Below are positions 9,025-18,326 of a DNA stretch of 64,000 bases, piece by piece (within the stretch, counting starts at the first letter, position 1; every line of letters starts with the position of its first letter). The notes below the pieces were generated by a model that made no database searches, was not told the origin of the DNA, and worked only from the letters and a program-made list of their open reading frames with translations. Both the position numbers and the translations under genes were made by a program. The DNA comes from Lachnoclostridium sp. An118. Lineage in GTDB: Bacteria; Bacillota; Clostridia; Lachnospirales; Lachnospiraceae. Location of the stretch: positions 1 to 64,000 of the forward strand of contig NZ_NFLQ01000019.1 of NCBI RefSeq assembly GCF_002160985.1, in the 5' to 3' direction.

Positions 9025-10605
9025 TCAATCTTCTATCGTGATATCCATGTGGATCAGCTTCTCGATATCCACAAAGCTGTCCTCGAAGCGTCTGCCCTCC
9101 TCCACCTGGCGGACATCCACCTCCATCTGTTTGCCGGTCTTCTCTGCGATAAGCCGCTCGATCTCCTCCCTGTGCTCCGGCTTTGCCACAAAGGCCGCGC
9201 TCACCTCGTCCTCCAGAACAATGAGGAGATGGTCATTCTCCCCCGCACTCAGGCGCGCTTTTTTCAGATAGCCCCGCAGCATGGGCGATGCCTCCTGGGC
9301 TATTCCCCGGAAATCCGCCGCCACTGCCTTCACATCCTCGCTGAGCGCCTTTGGAAGCTCCGGCGCGGGCACAGGCCCGGCCTCCTCCTCTCTCACCACC
9401 CGGACCGTCTGTCCGGCCGGAGCGGACACCCCCGTCTCCTCCAGCCTTCGCACCTCATCCTCCAGCGCCCGTATCCGGGAGAGAAGGGTGTCCTGGCTGG
9501 TCTCCATCTGGGGACGGCACAGCTTGATGAACGTCACCTCCAGGAGTACTCTCTTCTGAGCTGCGTATTTCAGCTTTCCTGTGAGTTCCGAAAAGATACG
9601 GATATAGCGTATCAGCTCATCCGTCTCTATCATCCCGGACTCCTCTTTGATCCTGGCCAGGTTCTCCGTGGACACATCCAGCACATCCTCCATCTCCTCC
9701 GAACTTTTCACCAGGAGAAGGTTCCGCAGATACCAGGTAAAGTCCGCCGCCATCTGGGACAGCTCACGCCCCTGCATGACCAGCTCATCCACGGTCTCGA
9801 TGACCTTTTTCACGTCCCGCTCCAGCAGCTCACGCAGCAGACGGCTGAACACGTCCGCATCCACCGCGCCCAGCACTTCCAGGACATTGTCGTAGGTGAG
9901 ACGCTGACCGATATAAAAGGCTGTGCACTGGTCAAGAAGGCTCAGGGCATCTCTCATGGAGCCGTCAGCCATCCTGGCGATATAGCGCACCGCCTTGTCC
10001 TCTACATCCAGGTCCTCTTTTCCGATCAGCTCACGAAGCCTTTCGGAAATAGTCTCTATGGAAATCCTCTTGAAGTCATACCGCTGGCACCTGCTCAGGA
10101 TGGTCACCGGTATCTTGTGGGCCTCTGTCGTTGCCAGGATAAAAATGACGTACTCCGGCGGCTCCTCCAGCGTTTTCAGGAGTGCGTTGAAGGCTCCTAT
10201 AGACAGCATGTGCACCTCATCGATGATGTAGACCTTATACCTCCCTTCCGTGGGGCGGTAGGCCACCTCCTCCCGGATTTCCCGGATGTTGTCCACACCG
10301 TTGTTGGAAGCCGCGTCGATCTCTATCACGTTCATGGAAGTGCCGGCCGCTATGGACCGGCACATGTCACACTCGCCGCAGGGGCTTCCCTCCACCGGGT
10401 GCTGGCAGTTGACCGCCTTTGCGAAAATCTTCGCCACTGTTGTCTTTCCGGTCCCCCTTGTCCCACAGAAGAGATAGGCATGTCCGATCCTGTCTGTCTG
10501 TATCTGGTTCTTTAATGTAGTTACGATCGCATCCTGCCCTTTGACATCCTCAAACTCACCGGGACGGAATTTCCGGTATAATGCCGTGTAGCTCATCTGC
10601 CGCAC
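9025..10605 (-). CDS. dnaX: DNA polymerase III subunit gamma/tau
   Basis: A 526-residue protein. The N-terminal AAA+ clamp-loader part has Walker A CGTRGTGKTTVAKIFA, a four-Cys zinc module (CQHPVEGSPCGECDMC), Walker B IIDEVHML and the sensor ATTEAHKIPVTILSRCQRYDF. Domain III follows, and a charged C-terminal part corresponds to a short tau region. It loads the sliding clamp at the replication fork. It is the first gene of dnaX-ybaB-recR. I saw no obvious slippery A-run for gamma frameshifting. Confidence 0.96.
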   Translation of the reverse strand: MRQMSYTALYRKFRPGEFEDVKGQDAIVTTLKNQIQTDRIGHAYLFCGTRGTGKTTVAKIFAKAVNCQHPVEGSPCGECDMCRSIAAGTSMNVIEIDAASNNGVDNIREIREEVAYRPTEGRYKVYIIDEVHMLSIGAFNALLKTLEEPPEYVIFILATTEAHKIPVTILSRCQRYDFKRISIETISERLRELIGKEDLDVEDKAVRYIARMADGSMRDALSLLDQCTAFYIGQRLTYDNVLEVLGAVDADVFSRLLRELLERDVKKVIETVDELVMQGRELSQMAADFTWYLRNLLLVKSSEEMEDVLDVSTENLARIKEESGMIETDELIRYIRIFSELTGKLKYAAQKRVLLEVTFIKLCRPQMETSQDTLLSRIRALEDEVRRLEETGVSAPAGQTVRVVREEEAGPVPAPELPKALSEDVKAVAADFRGIAQEASPMLRGYLKKARLSAGENDHLLIVLEDEVSAAFVAKPEHREEIERLIAEKTGKQMEVDVRQVEEGRRFEDSFVDIEKLIHMDITIED

Positions 10606-10647
10606 TCCTTCTTATCCTTTTTCTTTCTGTCTGTCATGCGCATCCTC

Positions 10648-11724
10648 TTATTTGTCGCCAAAGCTGATGCCCGTCATCCTGGCCTCCTGGATGATGCCGG
10701 CCTCCGGGTCCACACATTTCAGCTTTCCTGCCACTTCCGCAAGAGGCACTTTCGTGATCTCGCCGCTCTTTATCGCCATCATATAGCCGAAATCTCCCTC
10801 CAGGATATGCTCCGCGGCAGCAGCTCCCAATCTGGTGGCCAGCACTCTGTCGTAGGGGCAGGGCGAACCGCCTCTCTGGGTGTGGCCCGGCACGGTGATC
10901 CTAACCTCCTGGTCCATCTTCTTCTGGATGCGCTCCGCGATCTCATAGGCCACAGAGGGATAATTCTCCTTCGCCTTCTTGGCCTTCAGCTCCTTTTTGG
11001 AGAGCTTTGCGTCATCCTTGGAGATAGCTCCCTCCGCCACGGCGATGATGGTAAAATGTTTGCCCTCGGCCGCCCTCTTCTTGATGGCCTCCACCACGAC
11101 CTTGATATCGTAGGGGATCTCCGGGAGAAGGATGATATCCGCCCCGCCGGCGATACCTGCGTGGAGAGTCACCCAGCCCACCTTGTGGCCCATGACCTCC
11201 ACGATAAACACGCGGCTGTGAGACGTGGCCGTGGTGTGGATCCTGTCGATGGTATCTGTGGCTATATCCACGGCACTCTGGAAGCCGAAGGTCATATCAG
11301 TTCCCCAGAGGTCATTGTCAATGGTCTTGGGAAGAGTGATGATGTTCAGCCCCTCCTCCCTGAGCAGATTAGCCGTCTTGTGGGTCCCGTTCCCTCCCAG
11401 GATCACAAGGCAGTCCAGATTCAGCTTGTGGTAAGTGTGCTTCATGGCCTCCACCTTGTCAAGCCCGTTCTCATCCGGCACACGCATCAGCTTAAAGGGC
11501 TGCCTGGAGGTTCCAAGGATAGTCCCTCCCCTTGTCAGGATCCCGGAAAAATCTCTGGAAGTCAGCATCTGAAAGTTCGAGTATATCAGTCCTTTATAGC
11601 CATCTTTAAATCCGTAGATCTCAACGTCATCCCTCTTTGAGCAAACTCCTTTTACAACCCCGCGCATGGCAGCGTTCAGCGCCTGGCAGTCTCCTCCGCT
11701 GGTAAGCATCCCAATCCGTAACAT
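10648..11724 (-). CDS. 6-phosphofructokinase (mixed-substrate PFK group III type)
   Basis: A 358-residue protein of the PfkA superfamily that phosphorylates fructose 6-phosphate. It begins MLRIGMLTSGGDCQALNAAMRG. The loop GGNGTHKTA has Gly where PPi-dependent enzymes have Asp, pointing to ATP use, whereas PKTIDNDLWGTD has the Lys typical of PPi-dependent and group III enzymes. Other sites are EVMGHKVGW and GHTQRGGSPCPYDR. A short lysine-rich insert (KKELKAKKAKENY) sits near residue 225. Family position is by motif only; the phosphoryl donor needs testing. Confidence 0.9.
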   Translation of the reverse strand: MLRIGMLTSGGDCQALNAAMRGVVKGVCSKRDDVEIYGFKDGYKGLIYSNFQMLTSRDFSGILTRGGTILGTSRQPFKLMRVPDENGLDKVEAMKHTYHKLNLDCLVILGGNGTHKTANLLREEGLNIITLPKTIDNDLWGTDMTFGFQSAVDIATDTIDRIHTTATSHSRVFIVEVMGHKVGWVTLHAGIAGGADIILLPEIPYDIKVVVEAIKKRAAEGKHFTIIAVAEGAISKDDAKLSKKELKAKKAKENYPSVAYEIAERIQKKMDQEVRITVPGHTQRGGSPCPYDRVLATRLGAAAAEHILEGDFGYMMAIKSGEITKVPLAEVAGKLKCVDPEAGIIQEARMTGISFGDK

Positions 11725-11763
11725 AATCCGGTCGCTCCTTTCCTTCTTTGATATTTCCAGTTA

Positions 11764-11792
11764 AGTATACCCTATTTTTAAAAACAGCACAA
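11764..11792 (-). promoter_or_regulatory. Promoter of the phosphofructokinase gene
   Basis: Minus strand TTGTGC (11787-11792), 17-bp spacer, TATACT (11764-11769), about 40 bp from the start codon. The -10 is good and the -35 is weak. Confidence 0.5.
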
Positions 11793-11822
11793 GAAAAACC
11801 GGGCGCAGTCCTCCCTCCTCCC

Positions 11823-11851
11823 TTTACGTTCCGAAAAAAAACGAGTATACT
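11823..11851 (+). promoter_or_regulatory. Promoter of the methionine aminopeptidase gene
   Basis: Plus strand TTTACG (11823-11828), 17-bp spacer, TATACT (11846-11851), 55 bp before the chosen start codon. It implies that the longer reading frame beginning at 11748 is not translated, because its start lies upstream of this promoter. Confidence 0.55.
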
Positions 11852-11906
11852 GTTAACGGAACGCCCTGCGTTTCCGGAAATCAAACAGAAAGCTGGTAAC
11901 GAACCT

Positions 11907-12716
11907 ATGGATAAACTGGACATCAAACTCTGGTCCCTGGCCGCCAAAGGCGAGATCGTCCCGGACAGGTCCCTTCTGAAGACCCCGGAACAGATAAGGG
12001 AGATCAGAAGGAGCGCCGACCTGAACACGGCGGTTCTGGACCATGTGGCCGCCCACATAAAGGCGGGCATGAGCACCGCCGAGATAGACAGGCTGGTGTA
12101 CGACTACACCGTCTCTCACGGAGGCATCCCCGCCCCGCTGGACTACGAGGGCTTCCCGAAGAGCGTGTGCACCTCCATCAACAATGTGGTCTGCCACGGC
12201 ATACCGGATGAAAACGAGATCCTCCGGGAGGGGGACATCATCAACGTGGATGTCTCTACTATATTAAATGGCTATTTCTCCGATGCCTCCCGCATGTTCA
12301 CCATCGGGGAGATCACTCCCCGGGCAGAGAAGCTTGTCCGGGTCACGAGAGAGTGCGTGGAGCTGGGACTTGCCGCCGCTAAGCCCTGGGGCCACTTAGG
12401 CGATATCGCCTGGGCCATCAATTCCCACGCACAGGCCAACGGCTACTCTGTGGTGGAGGACATCGGCGGCCACGGCATCGGCCTGGAGTTCCACGAGGAA
12501 CCCTTCGTCAGCTACGTCACGCCCAAGGGAAGCGAGATGGTCCTGGTGCCCGGCATGATGTTCACCATCGAGCCCATGATCAACGAGGGGAGTCCGGACT
12601 TTTTCATCGACGAGGAGAACGGCTGGACTGTCTACACCATCGACGACGGCCTGTCCGCCCAGGTAGAGTACATGGTGCTTGTCACCGAGACCGGCGTGGA
12701 GGTCCTGACAAAATAA
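11907..12716 (+). CDS. map: Type I methionine aminopeptidase
   Basis: With the ATG at 11907 the product is 269 residues, close to the family norm; an upstream in-frame start at 11748 would add 53 unlike residues and precede the promoter. The pita-bread fold metal ligands are visible: Asp in NVDVSTILNGYFSDAS (two Asp), His in GHGIGLEFHEEP, Glu in TIEPMI and Glu near QVEYMV. The conserved substrate His is in NNVVCHGIP. It removes initiator Met from nascent proteins. The N-terminal ~25 residues before the catalytic domain are an extension of unclear role. No strong Shine-Dalgarno sequence is seen. Confidence 0.93.
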   Translation: MDKLDIKLWSLAAKGEIVPDRSLLKTPEQIREIRRSADLNTAVLDHVAAHIKAGMSTAEIDRLVYDYTVSHGGIPAPLDYEGFPKSVCTSINNVVCHGIPDENEILREGDIINVDVSTILNGYFSDASRMFTIGEITPRAEKLVRVTRECVELGLAAAKPWGHLGDIAWAINSHAQANGYSVVEDIGGHGIGLEFHEEPFVSYVTPKGSEMVLVPGMMFTIEPMINEGSPDFFIDEENGWTVYTIDDGLSAQVEYMVLVTETGVEVLTK

Positions 12717-12728
12717 AAAAAGCAAAAC

Positions 12729-12761
12729 AAAAAGGACTGTGCAGGTGCATAGTCCTTTTTT
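12729..12761. terminator. Bidirectional intrinsic terminator
   Basis: AAAAAGGACT (12729-12738) pairs with AGTCCTTTTT (12751-12760) across a 12-nt loop, flanked by A and T tracts. It lies between the convergent map and CD0519/CD1768-type genes and can serve both. Confidence 0.8.
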
Positions 12762-12811
12762 GCTGAGCTGTATGTCTTTCCGCCGCATGTATAATAACCA
12801 CGCCGTGGCCA

Positions 12812-13987
12812 TTATATCATAGTTACCAGTTTGAACAGGAAGTTTGCCGCCACACCGGCGCACAGGCCGCCGATGGTATGGCTGATGACCGCCTTTCCCG
12901 TCATGTGCGGGCACTTCAGGGCTGACATCATTCCCACATGTGTGCTCAGGTAGCCGCTCCAGCACATACACATAGCTGTAAACACCGCGATGTCATTTGC
13001 ATGGACAGATCCTGCGGACACCATGTCCGGCACAAGGCCGATGGCTGCTCCCGCCGCTCCCAGGGCCGTAACCGGCACTGCCACGGCAGAGGCGGAGGAG
13101 AACCCGAACAGCGGAGTCAGGATGAAGTCGATCTTCTCTCCCAGCCAGGGAAGGAGTGCCACTCCCTCGTAGGCTGCTCCTGTATATGTACCGTCGGCAG
13201 AAGGGCCGTTGGTAAGCATCATCACGATCGTGCAGATGACCAGGACGCCGGGGATGATGGCCATACCTACATCCACACCGTTCTTTCCGCCGTCCAGCAG
13301 GGACTCCAGGAGTCTTCCTCCCACGCTGCCGCCTCGTACCTGACGCTTGTTGAGGAGGTCGTCAATGGACTCTCCCTCCGCCTCCGGCATGCAGTACTCT
13401 GTCACACCGAATTCCTTTTTTGTAAAGAGCATCATGATCCGCACGCTGATGATACTTCCGATGATAGCGCCCACATTTCCGATGAGGGCCGCCATTCCCA
13501 CATTCTCTCCCGGAAGGCTAATGCCCAGCATGAAGGTGGTAACGATAAGTCCCATTCCAAACGCCGTCCCCAGGTTAGTCAGCGCCGGAAGCTGATACTT
13601 TTTGAAATACTTCCGGAAATTGGTGTCCTCCGCCAGGCCCAGGATCGCCGGGTTATCTGACAGATACGTGGTCATGATCCCCAGAGAAGCCGCGCCGGGC
13701 AGGTCGTACAGCGGCTTCATCAGCGGTGTGATCGCCTTGTTTACAAGCGCGATGACACCAAACTCCGAGAGGGCTCCCGAAACCGCGCCGGCGATGACCG
13801 CGATGGCCATGATATTGAATACCGTGTCGATCAGAAGCTGATAGGCTGTGTTCATAAGTGTCTGCATCATGTTGGCTCCGCCCATCACGGCCGCCAGTCC
13901 TCCGAAAATGGCAATAAAGACCGCCAGGAAGACAAACGCTTCCAGACTTACTGCTTTTTTAAATTTTTTCTGCATACTTTTCCCCAT
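12812..13987 (-). CDS. CD0519/CD1768-family membrane protein (GATE/nucleoside-recognition type)
   Basis: A 391-residue integral membrane protein with about nine hydrophobic segments. It contains two gate-like repeats (for example MAIAVIAGAVSGALSEFGVIALVNK and GVDVGMAIIPGVLVICTIVMML) and conserved polar stretches TTYLSDNPAILGLAED and CWSGYLSTHVGMMSAL. It matches, from memory, the clostridial family named after C. difficile CD0519/CD1768, related to nucleoside-recognition domain proteins. The transported substrate is unknown. It stands alone, with the bidirectional terminator downstream. Confidence 0.75.
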   Translation of the reverse strand: MGKSMQKKFKKAVSLEAFVFLAVFIAIFGGLAAVMGGANMMQTLMNTAYQLLIDTVFNIMAIAVIAGAVSGALSEFGVIALVNKAITPLMKPLYDLPGAASLGIMTTYLSDNPAILGLAEDTNFRKYFKKYQLPALTNLGTAFGMGLIVTTFMLGISLPGENVGMAALIGNVGAIIGSIISVRIMMLFTKKEFGVTEYCMPEAEGESIDDLLNKRQVRGGSVGGRLLESLLDGGKNGVDVGMAIIPGVLVICTIVMMLTNGPSADGTYTGAAYEGVALLPWLGEKIDFILTPLFGFSSASAVAVPVTALGAAGAAIGLVPDMVSAGSVHANDIAVFTAMCMCWSGYLSTHVGMMSALKCPHMTGKAVISHTIGGLCAGVAANFLFKLVTMI

Positions 13988-14174
13988 TTCTTTGTCTCTT
14001 TGTTAATTCAAAGACAATCAACTCTTTCCCAATACCATACATTAAATTCACTCCAACTGCAACTTTTTTTCTACTCTCAGTTGATTTTTTTTAATTTTCC
14101 ACAGATAAAAAAACTTATACCCCTGTTTTCACATCATTTTTTACAAATTTTCTTAATTTTTTTGCAAATTATTA

Positions 14175-14203
14175 TGGAAAGCGCCGCCCAAGAATTATAT
14201 AAT
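14175..14203 (+). promoter_or_regulatory. Promoter of glgC-glgD
   Basis: TGGAAA (14175-14180), 17-bp spacer, perfect TATAAT (14198-14203). The AAAGGAGGA ribosome binding site follows at 14219-14227, before the glgC ATG. The A/T-rich gap 13988-14174 shows no other gene. Confidence 0.65.
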
Positions 14204-14238
14204 ATTGTATATCACAGTAAAGGAGGAGGGCGCATATT

Positions 14239-15378
14239 ATGAAACAGAACAATATGTTAGCCATGATTTTAGCCGGCGGCCGTGGTTCAAGACTGCACGA
14301 GCTGACCAATAAGGTTGCCAAGCCTGCCGTTTCATATGGCGGTAAATACAAGATCATCGATTTCCCCATCAGCAATTGTGCCAACAGCGGCATTGATGTA
14401 GTCGGAGTCCTCACACAGTATGAGTCCATTCAGCTGAACAGCTATGTGGCAGCGGGACGCCGCTGGGGACTGGATGCGAGGGACAGCGGTGTGTACGTAC
14501 TCCCGCCCCGTGAGAAAGCGGACGTGGATCTGAACGTCTACAGGGGAACCGCAGACGCCATCTCACAGAATATTGATTTTATAGACTCCTACTCTCCGGA
14601 GTACCTTCTCATCCTCTCCGGCGACCACATCTACAAGATGAACTACGCAAAGATGCTGGCCTACCACAAGGAGCATGACGCAGATGCCACCATCGCCGTC
14701 ATTGAGGTTCCCATGAGAGAGGCGAGCCGCTTCGGCATCATGAACACGGACGAGGAGGGCCGCATCGTGGAATTCCAGGAGAAGCCGGCCGAGCCCAAGA
14801 GCAATCTGGCTTCCATGGGTATCTACATCTTCAACTGGAAGCTGCTCCGCAAGATGCTGACGGCCGACATGAAAGATCCGGACTCCAGCCATGACTTCGG
14901 CAAGGACATCATACCCGCCATGCTGAACGATGGCAAAAAGCTGGTGGCCTACAAGTTCAAGGGCTACTGGAAGGATGTGGGGACCATCGACTCCCTGTGG
15001 GAGGCAAACATGGACCTGCTGGACAAGAACAATGAGCTGGACCTGAATGACTCCACCTGGAAGATATACACGGAGGACGCGGTGGCGCTCCCACAGTACA
15101 TAGGTCCTGATGCCGAAATCGACAGAGCCTTCATCACGCAGGGCTGTGTCATCGAGGGTTCCGTCAAGAACTCCGTTCTGTTTACCGGGGCAAGAGTGGG
15201 CGCAGGCGCGAAGATCATCGACAGCGTGCTCATGCCGGGCGCGGAGGTTGCGGAAGGTGCTGTTGTCCAGCGCGCTCTCGTAGCTGACAACGTAAAGATT
15301 GGAAAAGAGGCACAGGTCGGCAGCGCTGACAGTGAGCATATCGAGCTGGTCTCCAAACGCGTAAAGGGGGTTGAGTAA
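14239..15378 (+). CDS. glgC: Glucose-1-phosphate adenylyltransferase, catalytic subunit
   Basis: A 379-residue ADP-glucose pyrophosphorylase for glycogen synthesis. The nucleotidyltransferase domain shows [28 protein letters not shown], the metal-binding [10 protein letters not shown] and [11 protein letters not shown]. The C-terminal part is a left-handed beta-helix (hexapeptide-like [20 protein letters not shown] onward). All expected catalytic residues are present. It overlaps glgD closely, so the two are co-translated. Confidence 0.96.
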   Translation: MKQNNMLAMILAGGRGSRLHELTNKVAKPAVSYGGKYKIIDFPISNCANSGIDVVGVLTQYESIQLNSYVAAGRRWGLDARDSGVYVLPPREKADVDLNVYRGTADAISQNIDFIDSYSPEYLLILSGDHIYKMNYAKMLAYHKEHDADATIAVIEVPMREASRFGIMNTDEEGRIVEFQEKPAEPKSNLASMGIYIFNWKLLRKMLTADMKDPDSSHDFGKDIIPAMLNDGKKLVAYKFKGYWKDVGTIDSLWEANMDLLDKNNELDLNDSTWKIYTEDAVALPQYIGPDAEIDRAFITQGCVIEGSVKNSVLFTGARVGAGAKIIDSVLMPGAEVAEGAVVQRALVADNVKIGKEAQVGSADSEHIELVSKRVKGVE

Positions 15379-15379
15379 T

Positions 15380-16495
15380 ATGGCGAAAGCATTAGGTATT
15401 GTAAACTTTTCCGGAAACCACATCTGGGTAGAGGGGATGCAGGCTTACCGCCCTATCGGCGCCTTCTCCTTCCTGGGACGGTACCGCGTCATCGATTTCC
15501 CGATCTCAAATATGAGCAACAGCGGCATTGACCAGATCCAGGTATATATCCGCAGAAAACCCCGTTCTCTGGCAGAGCACCTGGGAACCGGGCGTCACTA
15601 TAACATTAACTCCAAGCGCGGAAGACTCCACATCCTGTTCTCGGAGACAGGTCTGGAGCACGATATCTACAACAACGATATCGCCGCCTTCCAGGAAAAT
15701 ATGGAATGCATCCGCACTGTAAACTGCGACTATGTGGTCATTGCGCCCAGCTACATGATCTACTCACAGGATTTCAGCGAGCTGCTCCAGACCCACATCG
15801 ACTCCGAGGCGGACATCACTCTCCTCTATCACTCCACAGACGACGCAAAGGAGCACTTCCTGAACTGCAACACAGTCAATCTGAACAAGCAGAAGGGCGT
15901 CCTGTCTCTGGAGATGAACCGGGGCACCGCAAAGAACCGTCACATCTTCATGGACACATATGTGATGTCAAAGGAGCTCTTCATCGACCTGGTGAGCAAG
16001 GCTCACAAGACCTCCTCCATGTACAGCCTGGCGGATATCGTGAACGTGGCCTGCGAGGAGCTGGATGTGCGGGGCGTCTCCCACCGGGGATACTTTGCCT
16101 CCATCACCGACTTCAAGAGCTATTATGACGCGAACATCTCCCTCATTGACTTCAAGATGGCTCTCAGCCTCTTCGAGGATGAGTGGCCCATCTACACGAG
16201 GACCAATGACTCCTGTCCGACCCAGTATTTCGAGGGCTCCAATGTAAAGAATTCTATCGTGTCAAACGGATGCCTCATCGAGGGGACCATCGAGAACTCT
16301 GTCATTGGCCGCGGATGCGTCATCAAGAAGGGGGCTGTCGTGAAAAACTGCGTGATCCTTCCCCATGTCATCGTGGACACGGATGTCCACCTGGAGAACA
16401 TTGTGGCGGACAAGCACGCAAAAATTACTCACGTGAAAGAGGTTGTGGCTGCCCCCAATGAACCGGGATACATCAGAAGAAACGATATCATTTAA
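15380..16495 (+). CDS. glgD: Glucose-1-phosphate adenylyltransferase regulatory subunit GlgD
   Basis: A 371-residue GlgC paralogue. The ATG at 15380 follows AAAGGGGG by 9 bases; a TTG start 9 bases earlier is possible but less likely. The N-terminus reads ALGIVNFSGNHIWVEG, so the GGxGxRL loop of GlgC is missing, as expected for the non-catalytic partner. The beta-helix end is kept (NSIVSNGCLIEGTIENSVIG). In Firmicutes GlgC/GlgD heteromers are more active than GlgC alone. The start lies one base after the glgC stop codon. Confidence 0.94.
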   Translation: MAKALGIVNFSGNHIWVEGMQAYRPIGAFSFLGRYRVIDFPISNMSNSGIDQIQVYIRRKPRSLAEHLGTGRHYNINSKRGRLHILFSETGLEHDIYNNDIAAFQENMECIRTVNCDYVVIAPSYMIYSQDFSELLQTHIDSEADITLLYHSTDDAKEHFLNCNTVNLNKQKGVLSLEMNRGTAKNRHIFMDTYVMSKELFIDLVSKAHKTSSMYSLADIVNVACEELDVRGVSHRGYFASITDFKSYYDANISLIDFKMALSLFEDEWPIYTRTNDSCPTQYFEGSNVKNSIVSNGCLIEGTIENSVIGRGCVIKKGAVVKNCVILPHVIVDTDVHLENIVADKHAKITHVKEVVAAPNEPGYIRRNDII

Positions 16496-16504
16496 AAAGG
16501 CATA

Positions 16505-16539
16505 AAAAAGAAGTCCGTCATCTGTCGGGCTTCTTTTTT
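16505..16539 (+). terminator. Intrinsic terminator after glgCD
   Basis: AAAAAAGAAGTCCG-type left arm pairs with CGGGCTTCTTTTTT on the right around a short loop, with one G-T pair, followed by a T run. It is 10 bp after the glgD stop and, being flanked by A and T tracts, may also serve the convergent ABC transporter genes. Confidence 0.75.
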
Positions 16540-16556
16540 CATATCCTGTATCCGCT

Positions 16557-17360
16557 CTACCCCAGCATCATCCTGTCATTGTCCAGCTCTCCGCCGCTGA
16601 CCTCCTCGAATTTCTTCAGCAGGTCAGACACATGGAGCTGCCGCTTCTCCTCGCCGGACACATCGTAGATGACGCGTCCCTCGTGCATCATGATGAGGCG
16701 GTTGCCATGGGCGATGGCGTCCTTCATGTTGTGGGTGACCATCATGGCTGTGAGCTGGTTCTCCTCGATAATCTTGTCGGAAATCTCCAGCACCTTCTTC
16801 GCCGTCTTCGGGTCCAGGGCAGCCGTGTGCTCGTCCAGGAGCAAAAGCTTGGGCTTCTTGATGGCCGCCATGAGAAGGGTCACGGCCTGCCTCTGCCCGC
16901 CGGACAAAAGCCCCACCTTGGTGGAGATGCGCTCCTCCAGCCCCAGTCCCAGAGCCGCCAGCTTTTTCTTGAACTCTTCTCTCTCTTTTCTGGAAATCCC
17001 CCATCTGAGTCCTCTTCTGTGTCCTCTCCTGGCAGCGATGGCCATGTTCTCCTCAATGGACATGGTGGAGGCGGTGCCGGTCATGGGATCCTGGAACACC
17101 CGCCCCAGATAGACGGCTCTCTTGTGCTCCGGCAGCCGGGTAATGTCCACTCCGTCTATGATGATATTCCCCTCGTCCACCAGCCAGCTTCCGGCTATGG
17201 CGTTCAGTGTCGTCGATTTCCCGGCTCCGTTCCCGCCGATGATGGTGACAAAGTCTCCCGGGTTCAGGTTCAGGTCCACTCCGTCGAGGGCTTTCTTTTC
17301 GTTGATCGTCCCCTTGTTGAATGTCTTGTGGATGTTTTTTATCTCAAGCATGTATCCCAT
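16557..17360 (-). CDS. ABC transporter ATP-binding protein (TrpZ/YtrX-like)
   Basis: A 267-residue ATPase with Walker A GGNGAGKSTTLNAIAG, signature LLSGGQRQAVTLLMA, Walker B LLLLDEHTAAL and H-loop VTHNM. It has the HMKDAIAHGNRLIMMHEG ending seen in ATPases of the TrpXYZ/CD-type importers for the ABC_sub_bind family. It is the last gene of a three-gene operon (binding protein, permease, ATPase). The D-loop reads DEHTAALDP, as in this subfamily. Confidence 0.88.
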   Translation of the reverse strand: MGYMLEIKNIHKTFNKGTINEKKALDGVDLNLNPGDFVTIIGGNGAGKSTTLNAIAGSWLVDEGNIIIDGVDITRLPEHKRAVYLGRVFQDPMTGTASTMSIEENMAIAARRGHRRGLRWGISRKEREEFKKKLAALGLGLEERISTKVGLLSGGQRQAVTLLMAAIKKPKLLLLDEHTAALDPKTAKKVLEISDKIIEENQLTAMMVTHNMKDAIAHGNRLIMMHEGRVIYDVSGEEKRQLHVSDLLKKFEEVSGGELDNDRMMLG

Positions 17361-17363
17361 TTC

Positions 17364-18302
17364 CTAGGCCCTCCTTCTCACTGCCCAGCGGCCTTTTAAG
17401 TAGGGCACAGCCAGGAACACCGCAACAACAAGTGCGGAGAACAGTTTCATATAGTCTGAAGGCATCTTCAGCCAGAGTACCAGCGCGTACGCCACGTAGT
17501 AGAGGATGGCTCCCACGAACACCGCGGCCAGCGTGTAGGCAAAGGCGATCTTTTTGCCCGCACAGAGCCTGCCAAATATCACTTCGCTGATGATCACAGC
17601 TGCCAGCCCGATGACGATGGCTCCACGCCCCATATTTACGTCTGCCGCTCCCTGATACTGGGCCAGGATGCCGCCGCACAGGCCCACCAGGCCGTTGGAT
17701 ATGGTCAGAGCCAGCACCTTTGTATAGTTGGTGTTGATGCCCTGGGCCCGGGCCATCTGCGGATTGCAGCCCGTGGCCCTGATGGCAGCGCCCATCTCGG
17801 TCCCGAAAAACCAGTAGACGATGGCCACCAGGATCAGACATCCCAGGATCAGCTTCAGGAAGAAAAAGACTCTGTCATCTCCTGTCACATATCTGGAGGA
17901 GGCCACCAGTCCCTGCTGGGTCAGACTGATACCCTGGTTGGATTTCCCCATGATCCCCAGATTCACGGAATACAGGGATACCTGGGTCAGGATACTGGCC
18001 AGGATCCCCGGTATGCCAAGGCCCGTGTGGAGAAGGCCCGTGACCATCCCCGCCGCCATGCCTGCCAGCAGTGCAAACACGAGGGAGAGCGCCGGGCTCA
18101 TCCCTCCCTGGATCAGCATGACCGCCGTCGCCGCTCCTGTAGCTAAAGACCCGTCCACTGTAAGGTCCGGGAAATCAAGGATGCGGTAGGTTATATAAAC
18201 TCCCAGTGCCATAATACCCCATATGATCCCCTGTGCCGCTGTTCCCGGCATTGCCCGCAGCAGCGCCAGGGGGTCCAGGGAAAGAAAATATTCTGCTATC
18301 AT
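17364..18302 (-). CDS. ABC transporter permease (TrpY-like, BPD_transp_2 family)
   Basis: A 312-residue membrane protein with about eight to nine transmembrane helices and the family hallmark GIIWGIMALGVYITYRILDFPDLTVDGSLATGAA near the N-terminus. It is 3 bp from the ATPase gene and 24 bp from the binding protein gene. It resembles branched-chain-type permeases that work with TrpX-like binding proteins. Substrate not determined. Confidence 0.88.
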   Translation of the reverse strand: MIAEYFLSLDPLALLRAMPGTAAQGIIWGIMALGVYITYRILDFPDLTVDGSLATGAATAVMLIQGGMSPALSLVFALLAGMAAGMVTGLLHTGLGIPGILASILTQVSLYSVNLGIMGKSNQGISLTQQGLVASSRYVTGDDRVFFFLKLILGCLILVAIVYWFFGTEMGAAIRATGCNPQMARAQGINTNYTKVLALTISNGLVGLCGGILAQYQGAADVNMGRGAIVIGLAAVIISEVIFGRLCAGKKIAFAYTLAAVFVGAILYYVAYALVLWLKMPSDYMKLFSALVVAVFLAVPYLKGRWAVRRRA

Positions 18303-18326
18303 TTTTCTGCCTCTGCCTTTCTTCTC

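Noticed and set aside
8692-10515. 607-residue frame opposite dnaX and ybaB
   Set aside because: Antisense to well-supported genes, no ribosome binding site, and unlike any protein.
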